Positions 9,611-20,844 of a DNA stretch of 64,000 bases are shown here, piece after piece (positions within the stretch are counted from its first letter, which is position 1; every line of letters starts with the position of its first letter). Under the pieces are notes generated by a model, which was not told the origin of the DNA, did no database searches, and saw only the letters and a program-made list of their open reading frames with translations. A program made the translations under genes and the position numbers. The DNA comes from Manihot esculenta (lineage: Eukaryota > Streptophyta > Magnoliopsida > Malpighiales > Euphorbiaceae): NCBI RefSeq assembly GCF_001659605.2, contig NC_035164.2, positions 23,966,665 to 24,030,664 of the forward strand, written 5' to 3'.

Positions 9611-11859
9611 TGTAATACCCGGCTAGACTCCGGTATCGGAATTCCTACCGTCCGGTGGAATCCCGGATGTCGAAAGCCTCTAGTAGGGTAGAAACATGTT
9701 TTCATAAAATGTTTTGATGTATTTCATGGTTTTAAGTAAAAAGGAAATGAGTTTTTGCATGAAAACAACCTTGGAGGAAAACTCAGGTTCGGCCGCCGAA
9801 CCTCAAGTTCGGCAGCTGAACATGCATGCGTTTCGGGTGTGCCTTAGGCCCCCGAAAGCATAAGTGACGGAAACCAGGTTCGGCCGCCGAACCTTATGTT
9901 CGGCCGCCGAACATGGCATGCATGCGGAGGCACTTTTGGCTCCCGAACGTGGCCTGGCCAGCCACCTATAAAGGGGTCCCTTAGCCGAAAACGGGCGAGC
10001 TTTTCTCCCCATTTTCGGCCAAGGTGAGCTCTCCGCCATCCCTCACCGGTTTTGAGTTCCTTCCATCAAATCTTTCTCGATTTTCATTAGTTTTACCCTT
10101 GTTTTGAAGATTTTGAGCATTTGAACAAGTTTTGGAACTTGGAGGTTCAAGGAACTCTCTCTCTCCCATTTTCCGAGCTAGGGTCGTTCTCCTCTCGATC
10201 TTCAAGAGGTAAAGGCCGATCTTGAGCTTATGGCATGTTTTAAGTAAGTTTTAAGTAGATCTATGGGGTAGAATGTATGTTTAGCTTATGGTTAGGTTTA
10301 TGGGTTTATGTTATGTTTTTGGACAATGTAGATGTTTGATGTGTTGTAGATGGGGTTTAAGATAGTTTGAAGCCCCTAGGAACTTGTATGCTTGAGTATG
10401 TATGTTGTAGATTAGAAAAAATGCATGTTGGGATGGTTTTGGGAGGCAAATGTGCATGAGGAACCAAGTTTCTGCCCTTTGGCAGAAACCAGGTTCGGCA
10501 GCCGAAGGACTTTCGGCCGCCGAACCTGCCTGGGAGGCAAGCCTTTCGGCTGCCGAAGCCTGCCCCCGAAAGAGGACCTTCGTCTCTGGAGGGCAGTTTC
10601 GGCCCCCGAAAGTACCGCCGAACATGCATGAGTTTCGTCTCTGTCTGGGAGTTTCGGCCGCCGAAGGTGCCGCCGAACCTGCCTGACTTTCGGCTCTGGA
10701 GGGACTTTCGGCCGCCGAACCTACCGCCGAAAGTGCCCTGTCGAGCCTTCCTTTGCATGTTTTTCTATGATTGTTTCATGATGTTTTAGGGGGTTTTTGG
10801 GGAGTAGTTTAGAGTTATGTTCATGTATGTTTGGTCCCTCATTTGAGTCCACCTGTGTAGGTTCGGACCCGAGGAACCGAGGACCTCAGCAGTGAGTCAG
10901 CTGCTCCAGTGTCTGGTCAGAGGTATCCAGAGGTGAGTGGAATAACCTATTACATTTTTAAAGCAAATAATGGACATTTTTAGCATGATTCACGCATCAT
11001 TAATGCCATGAGATATACTAGGTTGTTGCATTAGAATTCACGAATATGTTGCATTGCATACTCTACTGTTGTTGTTTGTGGATGAATGTTGGATGATCCA
11101 TAGCCCTCGATCTATGATGTGACGATGTGATATGTACGGTATGGAATGTAAGACCAGTGGGACCCATTCTACGTTCGCTGGCACTATGTAAGAGAAAGAC
11201 CAGGACCCATTCTACGTTCTGGCACAGTTGGACTATGTAGAGGACTATTGGTGACAACTTCATCCTTGATGTGATTAGCTGTGATGTGATGCATTCCATG
11301 TTATCATATGTTTTGAATGTTTTATTATTCTGCTCACTGGGCTCTAGTAGCTCACCCCTCTCCCTAATTCCCCAGGTTTGCAGGTACAGGGTAGACCAGG
11401 AGATCCGCAAGAGTAATGAAGTCATGTGTATGCAATAGATAGAGTGTGGACATGATAAATTGTAAAATGATGTAAAGTTATGAATAGTTATGTAATGTAA
11501 TGATATTGAGGATTAGAGGTTGTGCTTGACCTATGTGTAAGGTATCCCTTTTAATACATGATCCTAGATCTTTTATGATGTTTATGTAAACCAACTCAAC
11601 GCAGGTTATGCCACCCTTAGGGGTACTGATGAGATCCCACAGAGGGGTCAATGTTTATGATTATGTTATGTATAGTGCATGCACAGGTTGAGTTTGGTGT
11701 TCGAATGTAAAGAAAAGTTCAAATTTTTATGTATGTTCTTGATCATGTATGGGATTAAACAGGTTTACAGGTTGTATGTCAGGCTTGCTACGGGTATCGG
11801 CGGCCTTAAGCCGACCTGGATCCTAGCGCCGGTAGCGGTCCGATTTTCGGGTCGTTACA
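9611..11859 (+). repeat. 3' LTR of element F (complete, 2249 bp)
   Basis: Runs from TGTAATACCCGGCTAGACTC to GATTTTCGGGTCGTTACA, with TG...CA ends. It is a good reference copy: palindrome cluster 1 (about 9786-9915), TATA box (9967), cluster 2 (about 10494-10735), a conserved island (10861-10932), a short tandem repeat (about 11150-11230), and a conserved 3' end carrying TAGCGCCGGTAGCGGTCCG. Confidence 0.92.
9967..9973 (+). promoter_or_regulatory. TATA box of the Tekay-like LTR promoter
   Basis: CCACCTATAAAGGGG sits about 355 bp into the LTR and just downstream of palindrome cluster 1. The same block is conserved at 15051-15060 and 38236-38245 in the plus-strand solo LTRs. Transcription would start roughly 30 bp downstream; the start itself is inferred. 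Confidence 0.65.
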
Positions 11860-12848
11860 CTTCTACCTTGTGATTTCTCCACAACACTTTCACTAAGGGA
11901 ATCTTTTTATTTTTTAACTCTTTCATTTCCCTTGCTAAAATTTTCACTGGTTCTTCTTCATAAGTTAGGTCAGATTGTACATCAATGGTTTCAATTGGAA
12001 TGACATGTGACGGGTCAGATCTGTATCTTCTTAATATGGATACATGAAAGAAATTGTGTATTTTGTCTAACTCTAGAAGTAAAGCTAACCTGTAGACTAC
12101 TGGACCCACACGCTCAATTACTTCATATGGACCAATAAACCGATGGCTTAGCTTACCTTTCTTACCAAATCTTAGCACTTTCTTCCACGAAAAAACTTTT
12201 AAAAACACTTTGTCCCCAACAACAAATTCTATATCTTTTCTTCTCAAACCTGCATAGGATTTTTGCTTATCTGTTGCAACTTTCAATCTTTCTTTGATAA
12301 ACTTTACTTTCTCCTCAGTCTGTCTTACCAACTCTGGACCTACTAGTTTAGCTTCACTAAGTTCTGTCCAGCATAATGGGGTTCTACATTTTCTGCCGTA
12401 CAATGCTTCATATGGGGCCATATTAATACTAGCCTGATAACTATTATTGTAAACAAATTCTACTAGTGGGAGATATCTTTCCCAGCTTCCTTCAAATTCA
12501 ATTACACAACTTCTGAGCATATCTTCTAAAACTTGAATTACTCTCTCTGACTAGCTATCTGTCTGAGGATGAAAAGCTGTACTAAAATTCAATCTTGTCC
12601 CTAGAGCTTCATGTAGTTTTTTCCAAAATCTGGATATGAATCTTGGATCTCTGTCTGATATGATAAAGATAGGAACACCATGCAGTCTCACAATTTCATT
12701 AGTGTACAATTCTGCATACTTTTCTAATGTATAATCCATTCTGATTGGCAAGAAATGCGCTGATTTAGTTAACTTGTCAACTATTACCCAAATGGCATCT
12801 TTCTTCTTTGGTGTGAGTGGCAATCCTGTCACAAAATCCATGGTAATT
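11860..12848 (-). pseudogene. pol: Element E pol piece 1: integrase core, C-terminus and start of chromodomain
   Basis: Reading from 12848 down: MDFVTGLPLTPKKKDAIW (first catalytic Asp), SDRDPRFISRFW (second Asp) and the segment after it. An in-frame stop at about 12550 stands where family members have Gln in the DGQSE motif. The frame then continues through [20 protein letters not shown], a GKLSHRFIGPYEV segment, and stops at VLWRNHKVE where element F was inserted. The upstream continuation is at 33852, on the other side of the CACTA element. Confidence 0.85.
12846..12848. repeat. Target site duplication ATT (left) of the CACTA element
   Basis: ATT precedes the left terminus CACCACAAAA and is repeated at 33852-33854 after GTAGTG. 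A 3-bp duplication is the rule for CACTA transposons. Confidence 0.85.
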
Positions 12849-13025
12849 CACCACAAAAAATGGACTATCAGCGATGGAAATTACTTCTGTCGGAAAAAAA
12901 AAAAATTTAGCGACGGAATAGCGACAATTACTTTATGTTTATATTTCTGACGGATTTGCGACGGATTAGTGATGGATTTTTAAAGTATTAGCGACAGAAT
13001 CTATTTCGTCGCTAATCTGTCAGAA
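12849..13025. repeat. CACTA left terminus and subterminal repeats
   Basis: TIR followed by variants of 'agcgacgga' and 'gtcgctaa' in both orientations. These are the expected binding sites for the transposon's TNPA-like protein, by analogy with En/Spm. Confidence 0.8.
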
Positions 13026-13076
13026 AATGCAAACAATATAAAAAAAAAACCCTAATCTTCTCTTATATCCTCTCTT

Positions 13077-13410
13077 TTGATTTCAGCCACCCTTTTCCTC
13101 TCCTCTCTTCTCCTCAGCACCGCATCCTTCTTCTTGCTACTGTCGCCGCCGCCGTTCCCGTGGCTATTGCGCATTATTGTCGCCTCACCATCGTTGTTGC
13201 TGCTGCTTTTCCTATTGCCGCGGCTGTGTCGCCATTGCTGGAGCTGCCACCGCCGTTGCCACTGCTGCTATTCCTATGGCTGTCGCGCGTTGCTGTTGCC
13301 TCGCCGTCGCTGTTGCTGCTGCCGCGGCTGTGTTGCCATTGCTAGAGCCGCCACCGCCATTGCCATTCACCGCCACTGCAGCTGCCGATTGTTGCCACTC
13401 CATGTAAGTT
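13077..13410 (+). repeat. GCC/GCT-rich triplet region in the CACTA 5' part
   Basis: A pyrimidine- and GC-rich stretch of gcc, gct and gtt triplets, open in several frames on both strands. A segment beginning 'gccgcggctgtg(t)' occurs twice about 105 bp apart, so the region grew by internal duplication. Predicted products would be Leu/Ala/Cys runs without a domain, and I do not call a protein. Confidence 0.5.
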
Positions 13411-14552
13411 AGTGATGGAATGGTTGGTTGATCCTCTTTTGGTCTGATTAATGTATGCTTGTCCTTGAAAAAATTACTTTATTTTGAAGCTTCTTGCCAT
13501 GTTACCAAATCAATAGCATGAATTAATTAAAAATACTTAATTAGTTCATCCATAACTAATTGTAAATAATTATATAATAATAAATTAGGATCATAATAAC
13601 GGAGAAGTTGAATGATAGACACAATTGATCTTAAAATGATAAACACAATTTAGTCCAAATTAAGAAGCTCAATTTCTTTTTAATTTAGATAAAAAGGTTG
13701 AAAATTAATTAGATTAAACTTTCCTCAAAAACTTAAGAGTAAAATTGAATATTAAGCTTTTTAATTTTTAAAAACATTATTTCTTTTAAAAAATTTGTGC
13801 TGTACTGCAGCATGCATGCTGCACTTAGCAGAGCAGCAAGCATGCTATAGCACAGTAGCAGTAAGCTCAATTTCTTTTTTTTTTTTCTTGATGTTTAGGT
13901 TAAATTAAAATTTATAAGATAATTTAGATAAAAAGGCTAAAAATTAATTAGATTAAAGTTTCCTCATAAACTTAAGAGTAAAATTGAATATTAAGCTTTT
14001 TAATTTTTAAAAACATAAACCTTTATATGAAAAATTTGTGATGTTCCTGTGCTGCAGCATGCATGCTGCATTCAGCAGAGCAGCAAGATTGCTGCTGCTG
14101 TGCTGCTGCAAGCTTGCTGCACAGCAGGCAGGTTGTGGTTTGATTATGCACCTGAGAAACCACATCTTTGCTTGTATGATGATAAGTGCTGGAACAAGTT
14201 GTAACTTAAATTTTATATTTTTTACTTATTTTCCTGTCAACCCAATACTAGAATAGCATTGGAGGTTTACCATTTCTTTTTTATAATATTAAATTTAATT
14301 GGTACTAATAGTATTTTTTTAATACAATAAAATACTAATAGTTGAAATAGAAAATAAGTTAATTTTTTAGCTAATAAAATACAAAATTACAAATGAAGAA
14401 ATTATGCCACGTATAACTTTTCCAAATATTATTATTGGCACAAGTAGTAAAAATAATGAAGATGTATGAACTTCAAAGCTCCAAATATTATTATTGGCAC
14501 AAGTAGTCAAAATAATGAAGATGTATGAACTTCAAAGCTGCAAAAGTAAAGC

Positions 14553-14600
14553 TGCACCAGCCGGGAATCGAACCCGGGTCTGTACTGCCATTAGACCAAG
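14553..14600 (-). pseudogene. tRNA-Gly-like fragment, anticodon arm deleted
   Basis: The minus strand carries the T-arm and acceptor half of a plant tRNA-Gly (GACCCGGGTTCGATTCCCGG, then CTGGTGCA). It also carries a piece of the D-arm side (TGGTCTAATGGCA). About 24 bases covering the anticodon stem-loop are missing, so it cannot decode. It may be a remnant of a tRNA gene or a tRNA-derived SINE head captured in the CACTA element. Confidence 0.65.
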
Positions 14601-14689
14601 TTCTAGGATGTTGTTCTCTTGTAATTTTCGGACTATATTGGTTACATGTAAACTATGTTGTTCTGTTGTGATAAGGCCTTTAAATAATT

Positions 14690-14694
14690 ATAAC
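14690..14694. repeat. Target site duplication ATAAC (left)
   Basis: ATAAC is repeated at 16895-16899, flanking the solo LTR on both sides. Confidence 0.85.
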
Positions 14695-16894
14695 TGTAAT
14701 ACCCGGCTAGACTCTGGTATCAGAATTTCTATCGTCCGGTGGAATCTCGGATGTCGGAGACCTCTAAAAGGGTAAAATCATGTTTTTATAAAATGTTTTA
14801 ATGTATTTGATGATTTTAAGTAAGAAGGAAAATGAGTTTTTGGATGAAATAGACCTTGGAGGAAGACTCAGGTTCGGCCGCCGAACCTCAAGTTCGGCCG
14901 CCGAACATGCATGCGCTTCGGGAGTGCTTTAGGCCCCCGAAGGCATAAGTGAGGGAAGTCCAGGTTCGGCCGCCGAACCTTAAGTTCGGCCGCCGAACAT
15001 GGCATGCATGCGGAGGCACGTTAGGCCCCCGAAAGTGGCCTGGCCAGCCACCTATAAAGGGGTCCCTTGTCCGAAATGGGCGAGCTTTTCTCCCCATTTT
15101 CGGCCAAGGTGAGCTCTCCGCCATCCCCCGTCGATTTTGAGTCTCTTCCTACAAATCTTTTATGATTTTCATGAGATTTCACTTGTTTTGAAGATTTTTT
15201 AGCATTTAAGCAAATTTTGAGGCTTGGAAGACTCAAGAGCTCTTTTCCTTGGTTCTCCAAGTTTAGGTCATCTCTCTCTCGATCTTCAAGAGGTAAGAGC
15301 CGATCTTGAACTCATTTTATGTTTTAAGTAAGTTTTAAGTTGATTCATGGGGTAGAAATGCATGTTTAGGGTAGTTGAGCTTGGTTAGGTTTTATGTGAA
15401 CTTGTGGACAATGTATGATATTTGTGTATGTTTGATGTGTTGTAGTTGGGGTTGAGGATAGTTTGAGACCCCTAGGTGTTGATGTATGTGTGTATGCATG
15501 CTTTGAGAGAGTTGGATGCTTGTTTGGAAGGTTTGGGAGGAAAGTGTGCATTGAAGAGCTGTGTTTCTGCCCTTTGGGAGAAACCAGGTTCGGCAGCCGA
15601 AAGGATTTTCGGCCGTCGAACCTGTCTGTGAGGCAAGCCTTTCGGCTGCCGAAGCCTGCCCCCGAAAATGGACTTTCGTCTCTGGAGGGCACTTTCGGCC
15701 GCCGAAGGTGCCGCCGAACCTGCATGACTTTCGGCTCTGAAGGGACTTTCGGTCGCCGAACCTGCCGCCGAAAGTGCCCTGTTCAGCCTTCCTTTGCATG
15801 TTTTCTATGGATGTTTTGAGGTGTTTTAGGGGGTTTTTGGAGAGTATTTTAGAGTCATATTCATGTTTGTTAGGTCCCTCATTTGAGTCCACCTGTGTAG
15901 GTTCGGACCCGAGGAACCGAGGACCCCAGCAGTGAGATAGCTGCTTTCGAGTCTTGTCAGAGCTAGCCAGAGGTGAGTGGAATAACTCTCTATGTTTTCA
16001 AAGTAAATAATGAACGTTTTAGCATGATTCACGCATTATGAATGCCATGAGATATATTAGGGTGTATGCATTAGAATTCACGAATATGTTGCATTGCATA
16101 TTATGTTGTTGATGTGGATGAATGTCGAATGATCCATTAGCCCTTATATAGTATGACATGATAGACTATGGAAGTCCGGGTGAGCCTGCACTATGCCCCC
16201 GGTATGATTGGATATATATGGTATGCTATGGAAGTCCAGGCGAGCCTGCACTACGCCCCTGGCATAATTAGACTGTATAGAGGGCTCAGTGGTGACAAGT
16301 TCATCCTTGATGTGAAATGTTTGTGCTGTGATACATTCCATGATATCACATGTTTTAAATACTATGTTTTATTATTCTGCTCACTGGGCTCTAGTAGCTC
16401 ACCCCTCTCCCTTAATCCCCAGGTTTGCAGGTATAGGGTAGACCTGGAGGTCAGCAAGAGTAATGAAGTTATGGTCATGTAATAGCTAGTGTGGACATGA
16501 AAAATGTTGATATGTAATGTTTAGTACAGTAATGTAATGGTGTTATTGAGGATAGAATTGTGCTTGACCCTAGTATGTTGTTAATCCCTTTGAGTACATG
16601 ATTTTTATGATGCTTATATAAACCAAACTCAATACATGTTATGTGACCCCATTGGAGTATTGATGAGACTCCAAGGAGGGGTTAATGTTTATGATTATGT
16701 TTATGATTAGTGCATGCACAGGTTGAGTTTGGTGATTGAATGGAAAGGAATGTTCAAATTTTTATGTATGTTGTTGATCATGTATAGGATTAAACAGGTT
16801 CACAGGATGAATGTTTGGCTTGCTACGGGTCCCGGCGGCCTTAAGCTGATCTGGATCCTAGCGCCGGTAGCGGACCGATTTTCGGATCGTTACA
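14695..16894 (+). repeat. Solo LTR of the Tekay-like family (2200 bp)
   Basis: Runs from TGTAATACCCGGCTAGACTC to TTTCGGATCGTTACA with perfect 5-bp flanks, so it is a clean solo LTR left by LTR-LTR recombination. It has both TTCGGCNGCCGAA clusters and a CCTATAAAGG box at 15051. Short frames such as 15392-15892 only trace the palindrome repeats. Confidence 0.93.
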
Positions 16895-17356
16895 ATAACT
16901 AATATTTAATTATGCTTGTGATTTGTAATTATATTATTGTTTTCAAATTATGATATTGGACTAAATATATTTATATTTATCCATTCAATAAAAATAAAAA
17001 TATATTTATTTAATTCCTTACCTTTATATGAAAAATTATTCAGTTTTTTTTTTGTTAAAAAAATAAGTGGAAGAATATTTGGATTACTTTTATTTGAGAC
17101 TGCGCTGAGCATGCATGCTTATATGATAATATTCGAATTTTAAAAAAAAAATCAAATTTAGTGGCAGAGATCAATTCAACACTAAAAACTCATTTTTATA
17201 ACTTTTGATATGTATAGTTCGGCTTGATCAGTTTACTTTACGTGCCTTTATTCAACTCTACTTTGATATGTATTATTAAATTGATTAGTGTGTTTGATTT
17301 GTTAAATTAGTATATAATTAGAGTTGAATTTGTTTATATTTCAGAATATATTTATC
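16895..17356. other. CACTA non-coding segment upstream of TNP2
   Basis: AT-rich sequence between the solo LTR and the transposase start. It ends with TTTGTTTATATTTCAG at 17330-17345, a plausible 3' splice site before the ATG. I see no other feature. Confidence 0.5.
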
Positions 17357-17473
17357 ATGTCGGTAGATCGTAGATGGATGTATGAGCGACTATATCAAAA
17401 TGACTTCTTTAATTCTGAATTTGAGATTGGAGTGGAGACGTTTCTAAACTTTGCCTATGCACAAATACAGTTT
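17357..17473 (+). pseudogene. TNP2-type transposase, N-terminal piece (39 codons)
   Basis: Begins MSVDRRWMYERL and runs to FLNFAYAQIQF. This matches the start of the plant transposase-associated domain (W-M-Y ... GV..F..FA). The frame is interrupted by element C and resumes in phase after its right TSD at 27782 with TCQDKIRCPCSKC. It is the first part of the transposase that cuts and joins the CACTA ends. ATG at 17357 is chosen because it directly precedes the conserved motif. Confidence 0.8.
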
Positions 17474-18883
17474 TGATAGCGGTTGTCGAAACCGTGAAAA
17501 ATAAATCTATTATCAATCAATAAAATAATTTATAGATAGTGGCAATAGGGTCGAACCACAGGGATTTGACACTAAAGATTTTCCTAATTATGACTTGGTC
17601 AAGTAAATAATAAAAGTAAATAAAAAGAGGGGGGTTTGTTTGAGATGATAGTAGACTATAATTAAAAGAAAGTAATAAGTAAAAAGAATGAGTAAATCAA
17701 TGGAAGAAGAGCTCTAGTTGAAGTATGGATCTATTTCAGTTGTTTAGAATTGATCATTGATTCTTTAATACTGCTATTTATTTCACTAAATTAGTTTAGG
17801 TTGTGGAAGACGCTTCTCATAACCAAATTCCTCCTTAGTTTTAGTTTGACTAGAAAACGTTCACTAATCAAACACTAGTTAATAAGTTGCCAAGGAACGT
17901 CCTTGGGGTTTTTTACTTTTCAACTGTTAACTGCATTAAGACTTAGAGAAACCTAATTCTAACCTTGCCAACTGCGTGGTCAAGTTTAGATTATGCAACC
18001 AAGTGTGCTTGTGTTCAAACAATCTAAGCAATTATGGACCTAAATTATTTAAACTAACAATTTATCACTTATGCAATTAAAAGCAACAGGCCTTAATTGA
18101 TTCTAATAGCAAAGCAATAATAGCATGAAGAACAAGTTGCATAAATATTGAAAAATAGAAGCTTAACAATGGAGTTTAAAAAATCCTAATTCATCACAAA
18201 AGTGAAATTTTCCAACTTCAACTAGAAAGGAAGGAGTTTAGCCACTTATGGTAGACAAAAATACACAAAAAGAAAGAAGAAAAATAGAAGAAGAAGCTGT
18301 TGTATTTCTGCCGAAATTCTGTAAGAAAATCGATGATCCCCTACTAGTTTTCGTGCTGTCCCTTTTATAGTTGGAGAGTCCTAATTCATTTAGGACTTGG
18401 AATCCTTCTTTGAATTGACTTCATGATGGTCTTTTAATTCCTCCTTGCTTTTGTATTTTATAATGAATAAAATTCCTTTGGTGAAGGATTTTCTTTAGTG
18501 TGGCTTTTGGAGTTGTCATAGGATTGATCTTGTAGTGCTTGAAGTAGGATAGGACTTCAATGCTTTTGAAATTTGAATTTTTCCTTTTTTCTCGCGCTGC
18601 TGTCCTTCTCTTCGTCAGTTTGATTTGGGCAGTGATTTGCCCAAATCGCTTGCCCAGATCATTTCTGCAAGTCAGTCCCAGTTTCCTGCTTCAGCTTTCT
18701 GCGAGTGATTTGGCCAAATCACTTCGATCCAATCAATTTTTCAGCTTTTTCTGCACTTTTTCTCCAACTTTCGATTTTCTTTCTTTTCTGCAAAAACATC
18801 ACAAAAACATAAATTAAGCTGAAAAAATGTGTAATTAAACAGTAATAAAGATAGTAAAAATGTGGCTAAATTATGTTTGATCA
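17474..18883 (-). repeat. 3' LTR of element C (1410 bp)
   Basis: On the plus strand it starts tgatagcggttgtcgaaacc and ends aattatgtttgatca. It matches the right LTR with scattered substitutions. Several GATTTGGCCAAATC-like palindromes lie at 18630-18730. Confidence 0.92.
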
Positions 18884-20844
18884 AATACCCCCACACCTAA
18901 CATTTTGCTTGTCCTCAAGCAACAAATAACTTAGTCAATCAAACCTCTTTTTCTTTTGAGCCTAAGTACCACTTAATTAGCCCCCTTTAACTCCCAAATT
19001 GAAGCACTACAGTGTAGAGTACATGCACTAAGGTTGTCCTCTCTTTCCTTGTTTCTTCCCGCCCACCATGGCCAAGAAAAAGTTTTCTATTTAGTCATGC
19101 TTATTCTTTCATTTTAGGCTTAATGCAACCTCTAAGAGTGACTTGCCTCTTTTTATTTTCATTCAGCGGTACCTTTTCTTATTCTTGCCAGAAAAAAGTC
19201 ACCAACCTTATTACGTGAAGGTGTATATTGGTGATACCCACCCCCGGTTACTTAGTTGGTCACTTGTTCAAGTGGCTACTAGCTCTGTTCATAGTCTTTG
19301 ACCATCGAAACAGGTTATGTTTTGTGCTTTTTGATTTTTCTGAGTTATTTTTATTTTTTCTTTTCTTTTTCTTTTTTTCATAATAGTTTGGGCAAATCAG
19401 CTCATAGAGAGTTATCTGCGAGTGATTTGGTCAAATCGCTTCGACCCAATCAATTTTTTAGCTTTTTATGCACTTTTTCTCCAACTTTCGATTCTTTCTT
19501 TTCTGCAAAAACATCACAAAAACATAAATTAAGCTGAAAAAATGTGTAATTAAACAGTAATAAAGATAGTAAAAATGTGGCTAAATTATGTTTGATCAAA
19601 TACCCCCACACCTAACATTTTGCTTGTCCTCAAGCAACAAATAACTTAGTCAATCAAACCTCTTTTTCTTTTGAGCCTAAGTACCACTTAATCAGCCCCC
19701 TTTGACTCCCAAATTGAAGCACTACAGTGTAGAGTACATGCACTAAGGTTGTCCTCTCTTTCCTTGTTTCTTCCCGCCCACCATGGCCAAGAAAAAGTTT
19801 TCTATTTAGTCATGCTTATTCTTTCATTTTAGGCTTAATGCAACCTCTAAGAGTGACTTGCCTCTTTTTATTTTCATTTAGCAGTACTTTTTCTTATTCT
19901 TTCCTGAAAAAAGTCACCAACCTTATTACGTGAAGGTGCATATTGGTGATACCCACCCTCGGTTACTCAGTTGGTCACTTGTTCAAGTGGCTACTAGCTC
20001 TGTTCATAGTCTTTGACCAGCGAAACAGGTTATGTTTTGTGCTTTTTGATTTTTCTGAGTTATTATTATTTTTTCTTTTCTTTTTCTTTTTTTCATAATA
20101 GCTTGGGCAAATCAGCTCATAGAGAGTTATCTGCGAGTGATTTGGCCAAATCGCTTCGACCCAATCAATTTTTTAGCTTTTTCTGCACTTTTTCTCCAAC
20201 TTTCGATTTTCTTTCTTTTCTGCAAAAACATCACAAAAACATAAATTAAGCTGAAAAAATGTGTAATTAAACAGTAATAAAGATAGTAAAAATGTGGCTA
20301 AATTATGTTTGATCAAATACCCCCACACCTAACATTTTGCTTGTCCTAAAGCAACAAATAACTTAGTCAATCAAACCTCTTTTTCTTTTGAGCCTAAGTA
20401 CCACTTAATCAGCCCCCTTTGACTCCCAAATTGAAGCACTACAGTGTAGAGTACATGCACTAAGGTTGTCCTCTCTTTCCTTGTTTCTTCCCGCCCACCA
20501 TGGCCAAGAAAAAGTTTTCTATTTAGTCATGCTTATTCTTTCATTTTAGGCTTAATGCAACCTCTAAGAGTGACTTGCCTCTTTTTATTTTCGTTCAGCA
20601 GTACTTTTTCTTATTCTTGCCTGAAAAAGTCATCAACCTTATTACACGAAGGTGCATATTGGTGATACCCACCCCCGGTTACTCAGTTGGTCACTTGTTC
20701 AAGTGGCTACTAGCTGTGTTCATAGTCTTTGACCATCGAAATAGGTTATGTTTTGTGCTTTTTGATTTTTCTGAGTTATTAATATTTTTTCTTTTCTTTT
20801 TCTTTTTTTCATAATAGTTTGGACAAATCAGCTCATAGAGAGTT
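18698..20844. repeat. Three tandem ~715-bp copies spanning the LTR start, polypurine tract and 3' internal region
   Basis: Copies begin at 18698, 19415 and 20130, each at 'tctgcgagtgattt'. Each contains about 185 bp of LTR, the TGATCA LTR border (18878-18883, 19593-19598, 20310-20315), the purine-rich tract and about 530 bp of internal 3' sequence. Copies differ by scattered substitutions and small indels. Confidence 0.9.
18884..18894 (-). other. Polypurine tract of element C
   Basis: Minus strand TGTGGGGGTAT abuts the LTR start TGATCAAACATAA. The same tract recurs at 19599 and 20316 because of the tandem triplication. Confidence 0.7.

Larger units (their letters stand above)
8986..11859 (+). 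mobile_element. Tekay-like element F, 5'-truncated (pol end plus 3' LTR)
   Basis: This is the plus-strand remnant of the same family as A, G and H: integrase C-terminus and chromodomain, polypurine tract and a complete 3' LTR. The 5' LTR, gag and most of pol are gone. The right end abuts the chromodomain of element E at 11860, so F was inserted in E. The left end is a rearrangement junction. Confidence 0.88.
13411..14694. repeat. AT-rich CACTA 5' region with internal direct repeats
   Basis: A block ('aagctcaatttcttttt' through 'ttttaaaaacat', followed by 'gctgcagcatgcatgctgca') occurs twice, near 13660-13860 and 13862-14110. A 59-bp unit starting 'ccaaatattattattggcac' is tandemly repeated at 14422-14539. 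No coding region is convincing. A shortened tRNA-Gly-like sequence lies at 14553-14600. Confidence 0.65.
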
